Of a DNA stretch of 23,244 bases, positions 7,846 through 15,264 are shown in pieces (positions within the stretch are counted from its first letter, which is position 1; each line of letters starts with the position of its first letter). Where the stretch lies: positions 1 to 23,244 of the forward strand of contig JAISLX010000039.1 of NCBI GenBank assembly GCA_031277045.1, read 5' to 3'. A program made the translations under genes and the position numbers. The stretch comes from Treponema sp. (GTDB taxonomy: Bacteria; Spirochaetota; Spirochaetia; Treponematales; Breznakiellaceae). Below the pieces are notes generated by a model. It was not told the DNA's origin. It ran no database searches and worked only from the letters and a program-made list of their open reading frames with translations.

Positions 7846-8336
7846 TTCGCGCCTCCCGTTTCACCGGAATCTGAATTAAAGTTCACAATATAGCGCCGTA
7901 TCTTGAGGATAGTGGACACCACCATCGACATGGAGGCCGCTACAATACTCAGCGTAACCAGCGAATAGGGGATTGGTATGGACTGGTAGGTCCGCACCCA
8001 TTCGGTTGCCGCCAGCCTGATACCGAAAACAATGATAAGCGCCAGGGCGCAGAGAATAACGATATTGATCAGTATCGTTATGATCTTTTGAAATTTCCGG
8101 GGGAAACGCCGGGTTACAATGTCAACGCCCACGAGCTGCCCGCTCCGCCAGGCGATATCCGCCCCCAGGAACGCCGTCCACGCCAGCAGAAACATGGCAA
8201 GATCGATGTTCCAGGACATGGAAACCCGGAAAAACCGCAGAATAGCGGACATAAAAACAAAAAACACCAGAAATATAAAACCGACTCCGCAGACAAGTTC
8301 TTCGGCTTTGCAAAGGGCATAATATATTTTCCGCAT
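7842..8336 (-). CDS. dctQ: TRAP transporter small membrane subunit
   Basis: DctQ is the four-helix partner of DctM. The 164-residue protein has four hydrophobic segments, and between helices two and three the family motif WTAFLGADIAWRSGQLVGVD, followed by the conserved basic stretch TRRFPRKFQKI. AAGGA lies upstream of the ATG at 8336. The stop overlaps the dctM start. The substrate-binding gene lies 403 bp upstream, an unusually long gap for a three-gene TRAP unit, and its length suggests separate control of expression level. Confidence 0.92.
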   Translation of the reverse strand: MRKIYYALCKAEELVCGVGFIFLVFFVFMSAILRFFRVSMSWNIDLAMFLLAWTAFLGADIAWRSGQLVGVDIVTRRFPRKFQKIITILINIVILCALALIIVFGIRLAATEWVRTYQSIPIPYSLVTLSIVAASMSMVVSTILKIRRYIVNFNSDSGETGGAK

Positions 8337-8739
8337 AAAACATCTTCCTTTACAAAATTGGAAATTAAAGAGGATAAGGGGGGAAGCCTCCCCCCGGCTC
8401 TAGCCCGCTTCGCGGTCTTCCGCCTCCCCCCTCAAGCGGGGGCGAAGGGCCGGCCGCTTTATGCCCCCGCAACGCCCCCAGGACAGCGCCGGTCTCCGCT
8501 GAATTACGGCGCCGTTGTTCACACGCGCAAGGCCGCCCGGCACATAAGGCGTACTGTTTCAAAATCCGGTGTTGTGAAGCGGCCCTGCCTGTGGGACATA
8601 TTCAAGACCCGGCTGGTTATCCGTTCAGCCAACGGCTGAAACTGGCTAAGCCACGGTCCGGGGTCTTTAAAAACGTGGATTTCTTGACGAAATCCACGTT
8701 TGACGTTGTTTGTAAGCGCGCAGCCGGACAACCGCGTGA
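8337..8739. other. Structured 403-bp gap inside the TRAP operon
   Basis: No gene is seen between dctP and dctQ. The stretch holds G/C-run inverted repeats (GGGGGG at 8378-8383 with CCCCCC at 8390-8395, and a related CCCCC/GGGGG pair near 8425-8445), TTCAGCC/GGCTGAA (8624-8640), and a perfect 13-bp palindrome, AAACGTGGATTTC/GAAATCCACGTTT (8671-8701, 5-nt loop) that lies 39 bp beyond the dctP stop codon. ACCCGGCTGGTTATC near 8607-8621 matches 19827-19841 at 14 of 15 positions. These structures could protect the dctP message or end most transcripts, so that binding protein outnumbers the membrane subunits. Confidence 0.65.
8671..8701. repeat. Perfect 13-bp palindrome after dctP
   Basis: AAACGTGGATTTC (8671-8683), loop TTGAC, GAAATCCACGTTT (8689-8701). 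Read on the minus strand it is the first strong hairpin behind the dctP stop codon, but no T-run follows. It shares the GGATTT/AAATCC words with the hairpin at 19871-19908. Confidence 0.9.
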
Positions 8740-9774
8740 TTACAATCCCAGTTCTTTGAACAGCCGGTCCTTGAGGCCCGCAGAGAACTTAAGATCGTTG
8801 TTGGTGTACAGCGGGGCAATGGCATCCTGGAATTCTTGCAGGTTTACCTCGGTAATGGTCATGCCCTTGTCTTTCATCTGCTGATAGTAGCCGTCTTCCT
8901 CTGACGCGATAATCTTGCCGTATTCCTGGGCGGTTTCGCGCATTGTTTTAAGGAACAAAGCCCGGTCCGCTTCGGGCATCGAGGCGAGCAATTTGGAGGA
9001 ACAGACAAAGGACGTTTGAAGCATATAGTGCTTGGTCAGCGCAAGGTATTTGGCCACTTCGTAAATAGCCGCGCCGTAGGCGGTAGCGACCTGTACCTCG
9101 CAGCCGTCCAGGGTTTTCTGCTGGATGCCGGGGAGCGTTTCACCCCAGGATATGCCGATATTCGCAAAACCGAAGTACTTGGCCAGGTTATTGCCGATGT
9201 CGTTGCCGAAACCGCGGATCCGCAGACCCTTGAGGTCCGCGACGGTTTTTACCGGTGTGGCGGTGTAGAAACTGCGGAAGCCGTTGTACATATCCGCCAC
9301 AAAGGTAATCCCCTGGGTTTCAAGTTTGGCCTGCCACTCCTTGAAGATAGCCGTATCGGGCAGTTTGGCCAGCGCGTTGATATCCGTCAGCACATAGGGC
9401 GCCATCAGGATGTTAAGATCCGGAATATTGAACTGGCTCGCCAGCCGTCCGGGGTCCGTGGGAACCACCAGGGGGATACCAGTTTTCGCCTGGGTTACCA
9501 GGTTGTCGGTATCGCCCGACAAGGCGCCGTTGACCTGCACATCGACCTGGAAACGCCCCGTGGCGTTCAGCTTGTCCGCCACCGCCTGCATCATCCGGCT
9601 CTGGCCGGTGGTAGCCGCCTCGGTTCCCGCGAAGGTAAAGACGATTTTTGCCGCCGGAGCGCTGCTCCTCGCCGGAGCGTCGCTGGCGGCCTTTTCACTT
9701 TTCTTGCAACCGCCGAAAAAGCCCGCGGCCGTAACAACCAGGGCCGCAATGAAAAACACTTTGAACATCTTCAT
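8740..9774 (-). CDS. dctP: TRAP transporter substrate-binding lipoprotein
   Basis: The 344-residue protein captures the ligand outside the membrane and delivers it to DctQM. I chose the ATG at 9774 because GAGGAGG lies eight bases ahead; the frame is open further upstream to 9858 but without such a site. Residues 1-22 are a lipoprotein signal ending GFFGGC, so cysteine 23 would be lipidated. The DctP fold is recognisable from IVFTFAGTEAATTGQSRMMQ, the ligand-site stretch VKTVADLKGLRIRGFGNDIG (the conserved arginine that binds the carboxylate is in LRIRG) and GISWGETLPGIQQKTLDGCE. It is the first gene of the TRAP operon, with a possible promoter at 9835-9862. The ligand cannot be named. Confidence 0.92.
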   Translation of the reverse strand: MKMFKVFFIAALVVTAAGFFGGCKKSEKAASDAPARSSAPAAKIVFTFAGTEAATTGQSRMMQAVADKLNATGRFQVDVQVNGALSGDTDNLVTQAKTGIPLVVPTDPGRLASQFNIPDLNILMAPYVLTDINALAKLPDTAIFKEWQAKLETQGITFVADMYNGFRSFYTATPVKTVADLKGLRIRGFGNDIGNNLAKYFGFANIGISWGETLPGIQQKTLDGCEVQVATAYGAAIYEVAKYLALTKHYMLQTSFVCSSKLLASMPEADRALFLKTMRETAQEYGKIIASEEDGYYQQMKDKGMTITEVNLQEFQDAIAPLYTNNDLKFSAGLKDRLFKELGL

Positions 9775-9834
9775 ACGATGTTCCTCCTCATAAAAATTGA
9801 ATAACCGGCCCATTCCGAACCGCAGAAATATACT

Positions 9835-9862
9835 AGCATACTTGGGTAACATATTCAAACAA
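9835..9862 (-). promoter_or_regulatory. Possible promoter of the TRAP operon
   Basis: On the minus strand TTGTTT (9857-9862) and TATGCT (9835-9840) are 16 bp apart, about 60 bases upstream of dctP. The surrounding TATACTAGCATA is nearly palindromic and could be an operator for the GntR regulator. Both readings are tentative. Confidence 0.45.
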
Positions 9863-9930
9863 AAAATATTAAAAAGGGCGGTTTTTTCACCGGGCTGAAA
9901 CAGTCCGCGCCGGGGCTTCGCGGCGGGAGT

Positions 9931-11964
9931 TTAGCCGTTATGCCCCGTTTTTGGCGGGGCGGCGTAACCTTCTTCCAGGGCTTCCGCAGCCAGATCCGCG
10001 GTACGGACGCCGCGGCGGGAAGAACGGCCCGCGGCCAGCCGGGCCTTCGCTGCGGCGGAATCTTCCAGGGCCAGGCGCGCGGCGGCCCGCACCGCACGGG
10101 CGGCGGCCTCGCCGATGCGGCAGCGTTCGGCAATGTCCCGCGGCTCCGCGGCGGCTATGCCGGCGACGCTTTCAAATGCCCTCATGATCCGCGCCGCCCG
10201 CCGGGGCCCGATGCCCTCCACCGATTCCAGCGCCGGGAAGGACAAATCCCCTGAACGGAGCCGCTGGTTCAGCCCCGTAGCGAAGCGGTGGGTTTCGTCC
10301 CGGACAAACTGCAAAACTTTAAGGGCCTCGGAATCCCGGGAAAGCCGCACAGGTTCCCGCACACGGGGAAGCCAGAGTTCCTCGTCCCGCTTGGCAAGGC
10401 CCACAATATCGCTGTCCATCCCCAGTTCGTCCAGCGCTCCCTTGGCGGCGTTCACCTGGCCGATGCCCCCGTCAATAAGTACCAAATCCGGCAGTTCCCT
10501 GCCTTCCCGGACAAGCCGGGAATAACGGCGGAACACCGCCTCCCGCATGGCGGCAAAATCGTCCACCACGCCTATCACGGTACGCAGTTTGAAGTACCGG
10601 TAGTTTTTTTTGTCGGGCAGTCCGTTTTTGAACGAAATGAGGGAGGCCACCGGGTGTTTGCCGTCCAACTGGGCAATGTCGAAACCCTCGATTCGTTCGG
10701 GACGATGGCGCAGCGACAGCGCCCGGACCAGCTCGTCCAGGGCCGGTCCCGCGCCCCGCTCCTTGAGCCGTTTCCGCAGATCCTCCAGCGCGTTTTGGCG
10801 GGCCAGGGCCAGAACCGCGCTGTGGCGCTTCTCCACGGGGACGCTGATCGTTACCTCGTAATGAAACCGTTCCCGGAACCACCTGTCGAGAACCCCTTTC
10901 GCTGCCCCGTCCGGGGCGGCGGCCCCGGACACAGTTTCAGGCGCTGCCCCGGACGCAGGTTCCCCAGGCTGCACATAAATAGCCGGCGGCGGGGGCCGGT
11001 CCGGATCGTAATAGTAGGCAATAAAGGTTTCCAGGGTTTCCCCCCCTTCCGCGGCGGAACGGGTCCGGTACAGTTCGCGGCCGGTCATCCTGCCCCCCCG
11101 CATGGAAAAAACCGTAAAGGTAGTCAAAACCCCTTCGCTGGCCCAGGCAATGTAGTCCCGGCCTTCGGGGTCAAAATCCACCACCAAATTCCCCGCGGAA
11201 AGATCCTCAATGGCCCGGATAGCGTTCCGCAGTTGGGCGGCCCGCTCGAATTTCAGGGCCGCCGCCGCCGCCCGCATCTCCTTGCCCAGGTCCTCGATCA
11301 GGGTCCGGCACGCGCCGCCGCCGCTTTCCGCGCTGTCCGCCAGAAGCCGTTCCACGCGGCCCACATGGGTTCCGTATTCCTCCGCGCTAATTTTACCGCA
11401 GCAGGGCGCCGCGCAGCGGCCAATATGGTAGTACATGCAGGGGCTGTTCCGCTTTCTCAGAGTCCGGCATTTCCGCAGGGGGAACAGCTTTTCCACCAGT
11501 TCCAGTACCATGTCCACAGTCCGTACCTGGGGAAAGGGACCGTAGTACCGGCTCCCGTCCTCCACAATATGGCGGGTTCTGAACACCCTGGGAAATTGTT
11601 CGCTGGTAATCCGTACTACCGGATACGTTTTCCCGTCTTTTAGGTTGATGTTGTACTTGGGGGAATGCTGCTTGATCAGCGTGTTTTCCAGCAGCAGGGC
11701 TTCGTACTCGCTGGCCACGATAATGGTTTCGATAGACCGGGCGTGGCGGAGCAGGGTGCTGGTTTTGATGTCCTTTGCCCCGGCAAAGTAAGAACCCAGC
11801 CGGTTCCGCAGAATCCGGGCCTTCCCCACGTAGATGATGGCCCCTTCCCCGTCCCGCATGATGTAGACCCCCGGTTCCCGCGGGGCCTCACGGGCCAGCG
11901 CCCTGAGACGCTCAAAATCGGAGTCTGCTGTTCCGGCGGAACCGGGGGGAAATTTTTCGTTCAT
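9931..11964 (-). CDS. uvrC: Excinuclease ABC subunit C
   Basis: UvrC makes both incisions around UvrAB-bound DNA lesions in nucleotide excision repair. The 677-residue protein has an N-terminal GIY-YIG nuclease domain (PGVYIM ... IIYVGKARILRNRLGSYF, about residues 31-60). It has four cysteines at 166, 176, 184 and 188 in the spacing that holds an iron-sulfur cluster in other UvrC proteins, and a UVR motif region (LKFERAAQLRNAIRAIE) that contacts UvrB. An RNase H-like second nuclease domain starts RIEGFDIAQLDGKHPVASL and includes VLIDGGIGQVNAAK. Tandem helix-hairpin-helix motifs follow (VEGIGPRRAARIMRAF). The last 50 residues are an alanine/arginine-rich extension beyond the usual end. It is divergent from the LamG protein gene. 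The ATG at 11964 has no strong ribosome binding site. Confidence 0.96.
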   Translation of the reverse strand: MNEKFPPGSAGTADSDFERLRALAREAPREPGVYIMRDGEGAIIYVGKARILRNRLGSYFAGAKDIKTSTLLRHARSIETIIVASEYEALLLENTLIKQHSPKYNINLKDGKTYPVVRITSEQFPRVFRTRHIVEDGSRYYGPFPQVRTVDMVLELVEKLFPLRKCRTLRKRNSPCMYYHIGRCAAPCCGKISAEEYGTHVGRVERLLADSAESGGGACRTLIEDLGKEMRAAAAALKFERAAQLRNAIRAIEDLSAGNLVVDFDPEGRDYIAWASEGVLTTFTVFSMRGGRMTGRELYRTRSAAEGGETLETFIAYYYDPDRPPPPAIYVQPGEPASGAAPETVSGAAAPDGAAKGVLDRWFRERFHYEVTISVPVEKRHSAVLALARQNALEDLRKRLKERGAGPALDELVRALSLRHRPERIEGFDIAQLDGKHPVASLISFKNGLPDKKNYRYFKLRTVIGVVDDFAAMREAVFRRYSRLVREGRELPDLVLIDGGIGQVNAAKGALDELGMDSDIVGLAKRDEELWLPRVREPVRLSRDSEALKVLQFVRDETHRFATGLNQRLRSGDLSFPALESVEGIGPRRAARIMRAFESVAGIAAAEPRDIAERCRIGEAAARAVRAAARLALEDSAAAKARLAAGRSSRRGVRTADLAAEALEEGYAAPPKTGHNG

Positions 11965-12011
11965 GCAGACAGTTCCAAAAACAGCCTAAGAGCCTGCTGC
12001 GCTTGTGAATT

Positions 12012-12031
12012 TTTTGCATAGGCATGCAAAA
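12012..12031. promoter_or_regulatory. 8-bp palindrome in the uvrC divergent gap
   Basis: TTTTGCAT (12012-12019), spacer AGGC, ATGCAAAA (12024-12031). Its location between two divergent starts and its AT-rich symmetrical form suggest an operator. The ATG that would extend the downstream protein sits inside this palindrome and is therefore not favoured as a start. Confidence 0.5.
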
Positions 12032-12077
12032 CAACCCGATAGCCAGGCTCATTTATGCCGATATAAAAATCAACCAC

Positions 12078-13805
12078 ATGAAACCATCCATGCCTGCGGT
12101 TAAGCCCGGAATTCAACAAAATTTAGGCATACGCCTAGTGTACCTCCTTTTTTTTGCTTTCGGTAGTCTGCCCGGTCTTTTCCCGGCGGAAGAGCGAATC
12201 ATCTCCATCGGTGCCGAAAACAGATGGACCGCTGCGGAACACCGTTCCGGGGTTACGGAGATGACCGCGATCCGGCCCTGGCCGGTCCTGGTTTTGGACA
12301 GCGCCCGGCAGACGCGGGGGGCCGGCGGTCCCGATCTGGCCCTTTCGTTTGACGAAGGCGCGCCGGAACGCTACTCGGGGGGCGGGCGCTACTCCGTAAA
12401 CGCCAACATGGAAAACAGCGGCGGCGTTGTTTCCCCGGCAGGCCCCGAATGGGCGCGCATGGGGGCCGGCGCGGCGTTTTTTTCAAGTCAGGCCGATTCC
12501 CGGTCCGCGTCGGCAGGTCCCCTGCGCATCGCGGCCCTTGATCCCGGGGCCCTCTTTGCGCCGGGCTCCTGCATCCAGGATTTTAGCCTGGAATTCTGGC
12601 TTTACCCGCTGAACATGGAAAATGGCGAGCAGATCCTCGTCTGGACCGCTTCCCGGTTCGAGGTTCCCGTCTCCCAGACATTTCAGCGTATCCAGTGTTC
12701 GGTTATCAGGAACCGGCTGCAGTGGAGTTTTAACAACTTTTTTATCTCCCCCGGCGGGAAGGAACCCCTGAACATCACGCTGAACGGCGAAAAACCGGTA
12801 GTCCCAAAAACCTGGAGCCATCACCTAATCCACTTCGACGCCGGCACGGGCCTTATAGAGTACCTTGTGGACGGCCGCGTGGAAGCGTTGAGCTATGTTA
12901 CGGCGGGAGGCACAGAGGGGGGGGATGTTTACACCCCGGTCATCGGCGAGGGCGAATTCATCCTGGGAAGACTTTACACAGGGCTGATGGACGAATTCCG
13001 CATCTACAACCGTTACGCAAGCCAAACAGACAGTGAATTCAGTACAGAAGGGAAAATCCGGAAGTACCTCCCCGCCGGAGGCAGAATGGAAACGCGAACC
13101 TTTGACCTGGGGGAAGGGACAGGCCGCGTCCTCCGGCTGGAAACCCTGGGGGGCAGAATCACGGCGGAGGGGAGCCGGATCCGCAACGACTACGCCGGGC
13201 CGGGGACCCTCCAGTTTGCCGGCAACGCGGAAGTGCAGTTTTTCATGCGGTTTGGGGATAACCCCTACCGCTGGACCAGCGAAGACTGGCAGGTAATACG
13301 CCCCTGGGCGGATCTGTCCCAGGAATTCCGGGGCCGTTACGTACAGGTAGCGGCAGTGTTTTACCCCGGCGCGGACAGGGAAACCAGCCCCTACCTGGAG
13401 GAACTCCGCATTGTCTACCGTCCCGAAGATCCGCCCCGGCCGCCGGCCAGATTAAGCGCCACAGCGCGGGACGGAGCGGTGGAACTAAGCTGGCGCCAAT
13501 CCCCCGGCGCCGAGGTTGACGGCTGCCTGGTGTATTACGGGACGGCGCCGGGAGAATACTTCGGCGTTGACGCGCTGCAGGGGGCGTCTCCCATTGACGC
13601 GGGAAAACGCGGAACCCTGCGCATTGAAGGGCTTAAAAACGGGACCCTCTACTACTTTGCCGTAGCCGCCTACCGGAATTCAGGCGGAACCGAAACAGCG
13701 CGGCTGCCCGGACCGGGGGCGGGAATCCTGATAGGGGAATTTTCGCAAGAAACGACGGGCCGGCCACTTGCGGAGTATACACTCGGCAGGTATGAAAACC
13801 CTTAG
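12078..13805 (+). CDS. Secreted protein with LamG-like and fibronectin type III domains
   Basis: This protein of about 575 residues is probably exported: after a short polar start it has a hydrophobic segment (IRLVYLLFFAFGSLPGLF) with possible cleavage near PAEE. About residues 165-310 form a concanavalin-A/LamG-like domain, from FSLEFWLYPLNMENGEQIL through KTWSHHLIHFDAGTGLIEYL to LYTGLMDEFRIYNRY, the classical end of such domains. Residues about 450-540 are a fibronectin type III domain (PPARLSATARDGAVELSWRQ ... NGTLYYFAVAAY). LamG plus FN3 pairs usually bind glycans or other proteins at the surface. No catalytic domain is seen. The start is uncertain: ATGs at 12024, 12078 and 12090 and a GTG at 12138 are in frame, and none has a good ribosome binding site. 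Confidence 0.8.
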   Translation: MKPSMPAVKPGIQQNLGIRLVYLLFFAFGSLPGLFPAEERIISIGAENRWTAAEHRSGVTEMTAIRPWPVLVLDSARQTRGAGGPDLALSFDEGAPERYSGGGRYSVNANMENSGGVVSPAGPEWARMGAGAAFFSSQADSRSASAGPLRIAALDPGALFAPGSCIQDFSLEFWLYPLNMENGEQILVWTASRFEVPVSQTFQRIQCSVIRNRLQWSFNNFFISPGGKEPLNITLNGEKPVVPKTWSHHLIHFDAGTGLIEYLVDGRVEALSYVTAGGTEGGDVYTPVIGEGEFILGRLYTGLMDEFRIYNRYASQTDSEFSTEGKIRKYLPAGGRMETRTFDLGEGTGRVLRLETLGGRITAEGSRIRNDYAGPGTLQFAGNAEVQFFMRFGDNPYRWTSEDWQVIRPWADLSQEFRGRYVQVAAVFYPGADRETSPYLEELRIVYRPEDPPRPPARLSATARDGAVELSWRQSPGAEVDGCLVYYGTAPGEYFGVDALQGASPIDAGKRGTLRIEGLKNGTLYYFAVAAYRNSGGTETARLPGPGAGILIGEFSQETTGRPLAEYTLGRYENP

Positions 13806-13836
13806 ATTCAAAAAGCTCCGGGTTTCAGGAAAAAAG

Positions 13837-13983
13837 ACCCTTCCCCAAAACTTTTAGATCACTCTCCAAAATGTTCGGACCCTTCCCCAAAGTTTTTGGA
13901 CCATCCTCCAAAATATTTGAACCCTTCCCCAAAACTTTTGAACCGCTCTCCAAAATATTTGGACCACTCTCCAAAATATTTAG
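13837..13983. repeat. 21-bp tandem repeat array, seven units
   Basis: Seven units of exactly 21 bp start at 13837, 13858, 13879, 13900, 13921, 13942 and 13963, and a decayed eighth follows. Two versions mix: ACCCTTCCCCAAAACTTTTG and ACCACTCTCCAAAATATTTG (each plus one base). Each unit centres on a short palindrome such as TCCAAAATATTTGGA, with A-tract/T-tract pairs repeated every two turns of the helix. The array lies 31 bp behind the LamG gene and ends 33 bp before the -35 box of the next promoter. Several frames stay open through it only because 21 is a multiple of three. Confidence 0.95.
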
Positions 13984-14016
13984 ATTCGGGGTTTTACGGC
14001 AAATTTCCTGTCCCTC

Positions 14017-14046
14017 TTGTATAGACCCCAAAATTTATGGTATAAT
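14017..14046 (+). promoter_or_regulatory. Promoter of the metallo-hydrolase gene
   Basis: TTGTAT (14017-14022) and TATAAT (14041-14046) are 18 bp apart, a good sigma70-type promoter. Transcription would start near 14053, placing the palindrome at 14078-14113 in the 5' leader. The phased 21-bp array lies just upstream. Confidence 0.8.
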
Positions 14047-14077
14047 TTTTAAGTCCGGCGGAAAACGGCGGGCGAAA

Positions 14078-14113
14078 GAGGCTTTCCCAAACCTGAAGTT
14101 TTGGAACAGCCTC
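14078..14113. repeat. Dispersed palindrome in the leader of the metallo-hydrolase gene
   Basis: GAGGCTTTCCCAAAC (14078-14092) pairs imperfectly with TTTTGGAACAGCCTC (14099-14113) around a CTGAAG loop. The ends GAGGCT and AGCCTC and the loop are shared with 15181-15217 and 22571-22609. It lies between the promoter and the ribosome binding site, 23 bases before the start codon. Confidence 0.9.
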
Positions 14114-14136
14114 TATTGTTTATACAGGAGCGGGGC

Positions 14137-15042
14137 ATGTTTTACACCCGTTTTTGGGGCGTCCGGGGCTCGATCCCTACACCGGGACCGGCAACTGTTA
14201 TCTACGGCGGCAACACTGCCTGTTTGGAGATTCGCGCCGGCGAACGGCTGCTTATTGTGGATTTGGGGACCGGGGTCAAACCGCTTGGCGACTGGCTGGC
14301 CGCCAACGAAACCAAAAAGCACCCGATTAGCGCGGATGTTTTTGTTACGCATACCCACTGGGATCATATCATGGGTTTCCCCATGTTTACTCCCATCTTT
14401 ATCCCCGGTACCAGGCTGAAGATATGGGGTTCCGTCTCCTATGACGATGATCCGCTGGAAAAAGTTATCGGGGCCCAGCTTTCGTACCGGTACTGGCCCG
14501 TCCGCCTGAGCGAGCTGGCCGCCCATATCGAATACGGGGAGCTGCAAGAGGGGTCCTACGATCTGGGCGGCGGCCTTAACCTTGTTACCAAGTCCTTGAA
14601 CCACCCTACCCCGTGCCTGGGCTACCGCTTTGAGTACGAGGGTAAGTCTATCGTAACCGCCTTTGACACCGAGCCCTATTACAATCTTTCCCCCGCGGAC
14701 AAGGACGGCCCTGCCTGCAATGAGGTCCGGGAAGGGGAGCGGGCGGCGGCCCTGGAAAACCAGCGGATGCTGGAATTTATCAAGGGGGCGGACGTGCTGG
14801 TGTACGACACCTCGTACACCGAAGAGGAATACAAAAGCCACAAAAGCTGGGGGCACAGTTCCTACGAGACTGCCATCGACAACAGCCTCAAAACCGGCGT
14901 AAAAAAGCTTGTCTGCTTCCACCACGAGCCCCGCCGCAGCGATGACGAACTCAAGTCCCTGGAAGACGGTTTCCGCAGGCGTTTCGCCTCCGGGCCGCTG
15001 GAAATCCTCATGGCCCGGGAAGGTATGACCGTCGAAGCGTAA
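14137..15042 (+). CDS. Metallo-beta-lactamase-fold hydrolase
   Basis: The 301-residue cytoplasmic protein begins MFYTRFWGVRGSIPTPGP and continues YGGNTACLEI, the start typical of a phosphodiesterase-like MBL group. The metal-binding motif is THTHWDH with His72, His74, Asp76 and His77. Later ligand candidates are the histidine in LNHPTPCLGYRF, the aspartate in TAFDTEPYY and the histidines in CFHHEPRRSDDEL. I start it at the ATG at 14137 because AGGAG lies just ahead; the frame is open upstream to a TTG at 14101, but that lies inside the leader palindrome. Relatives have been linked to cyclic-nucleotide or phosphodiester hydrolysis, but the substrate is not known here. It has its own promoter and appears monocistronic. 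Confidence 0.88.
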   Translation: MFYTRFWGVRGSIPTPGPATVIYGGNTACLEIRAGERLLIVDLGTGVKPLGDWLAANETKKHPISADVFVTHTHWDHIMGFPMFTPIFIPGTRLKIWGSVSYDDDPLEKVIGAQLSYRYWPVRLSELAAHIEYGELQEGSYDLGGGLNLVTKSLNHPTPCLGYRFEYEGKSIVTAFDTEPYYNLSPADKDGPACNEVREGERAAALENQRMLEFIKGADVLVYDTSYTEEEYKSHKSWGHSSYETAIDNSLKTGVKKLVCFHHEPRRSDDELKSLEDGFRRRFASGPLEILMAREGMTVEA

Positions 15043-15131
15043 TTTGCCGAATTTTTCCTGAAAATCGAATCAAAACCCCCTTTCCGCCCCTATATAGAGT
15101 TAGCGGCCCGTCAGGACCGCCGAAGACAACG

Positions 15132-15160
15132 TTGCCGCGCATACCCTGGCGGCGTATAGT
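15132..15160 (+). promoter_or_regulatory. Promoter of the PD-(D/E)XK-like gene
   Basis: TTGCCG (15132-15137) and TATAGT (15155-15160) are separated by 17 bp. Transcription would begin near 15167, just before the palindrome at 15181, so that hairpin would be at the very 5' end of the message. Confidence 0.72.
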
Positions 15161-15180
15161 TTAGTGGGTGAAAATCTAAG

Positions 15181-15217
15181 GAGGCTGTTCCAAAAACAGA
15201 AGTTTTGGAACAGCCTC
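15181..15217. repeat. Dispersed palindrome, best-preserved copy, perfect 15-bp arms
   Basis: GAGGCTGTTCCAAAA (15181-15195), loop ACAGAAG, TTTTGGAACAGCCTC (15203-15217). The arms match perfectly. It is the clearest member of the family also seen at 14078-14113 and 22571-22609 and in degraded form near 3200 and 3291. It lies in the 5' leader, 47 bases before the start codon. Confidence 0.95.
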
Positions 15218-15264
15218 GGGTATCCGCGCAAAACAGATCCGCCCGGATTTAGAGGAGACCGGTT

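Noticed and set aside
10288..11643. A 451-codon plus-strand frame opposite uvrC
   Set aside because: Same effect: codon-position GC bias of uvrC keeps the opposite frame open. The translation is low-complexity and has no start signal.
13825..14031. A minus-strand 68-aa frame with heptapeptide repeats such as NILESGP and KVLGKGS
   Set aside because: The 21-bp period keeps any stop-free frame open, and plus-strand frames are equally open. No ribosome binding site or promoter was seen on the minus strand.
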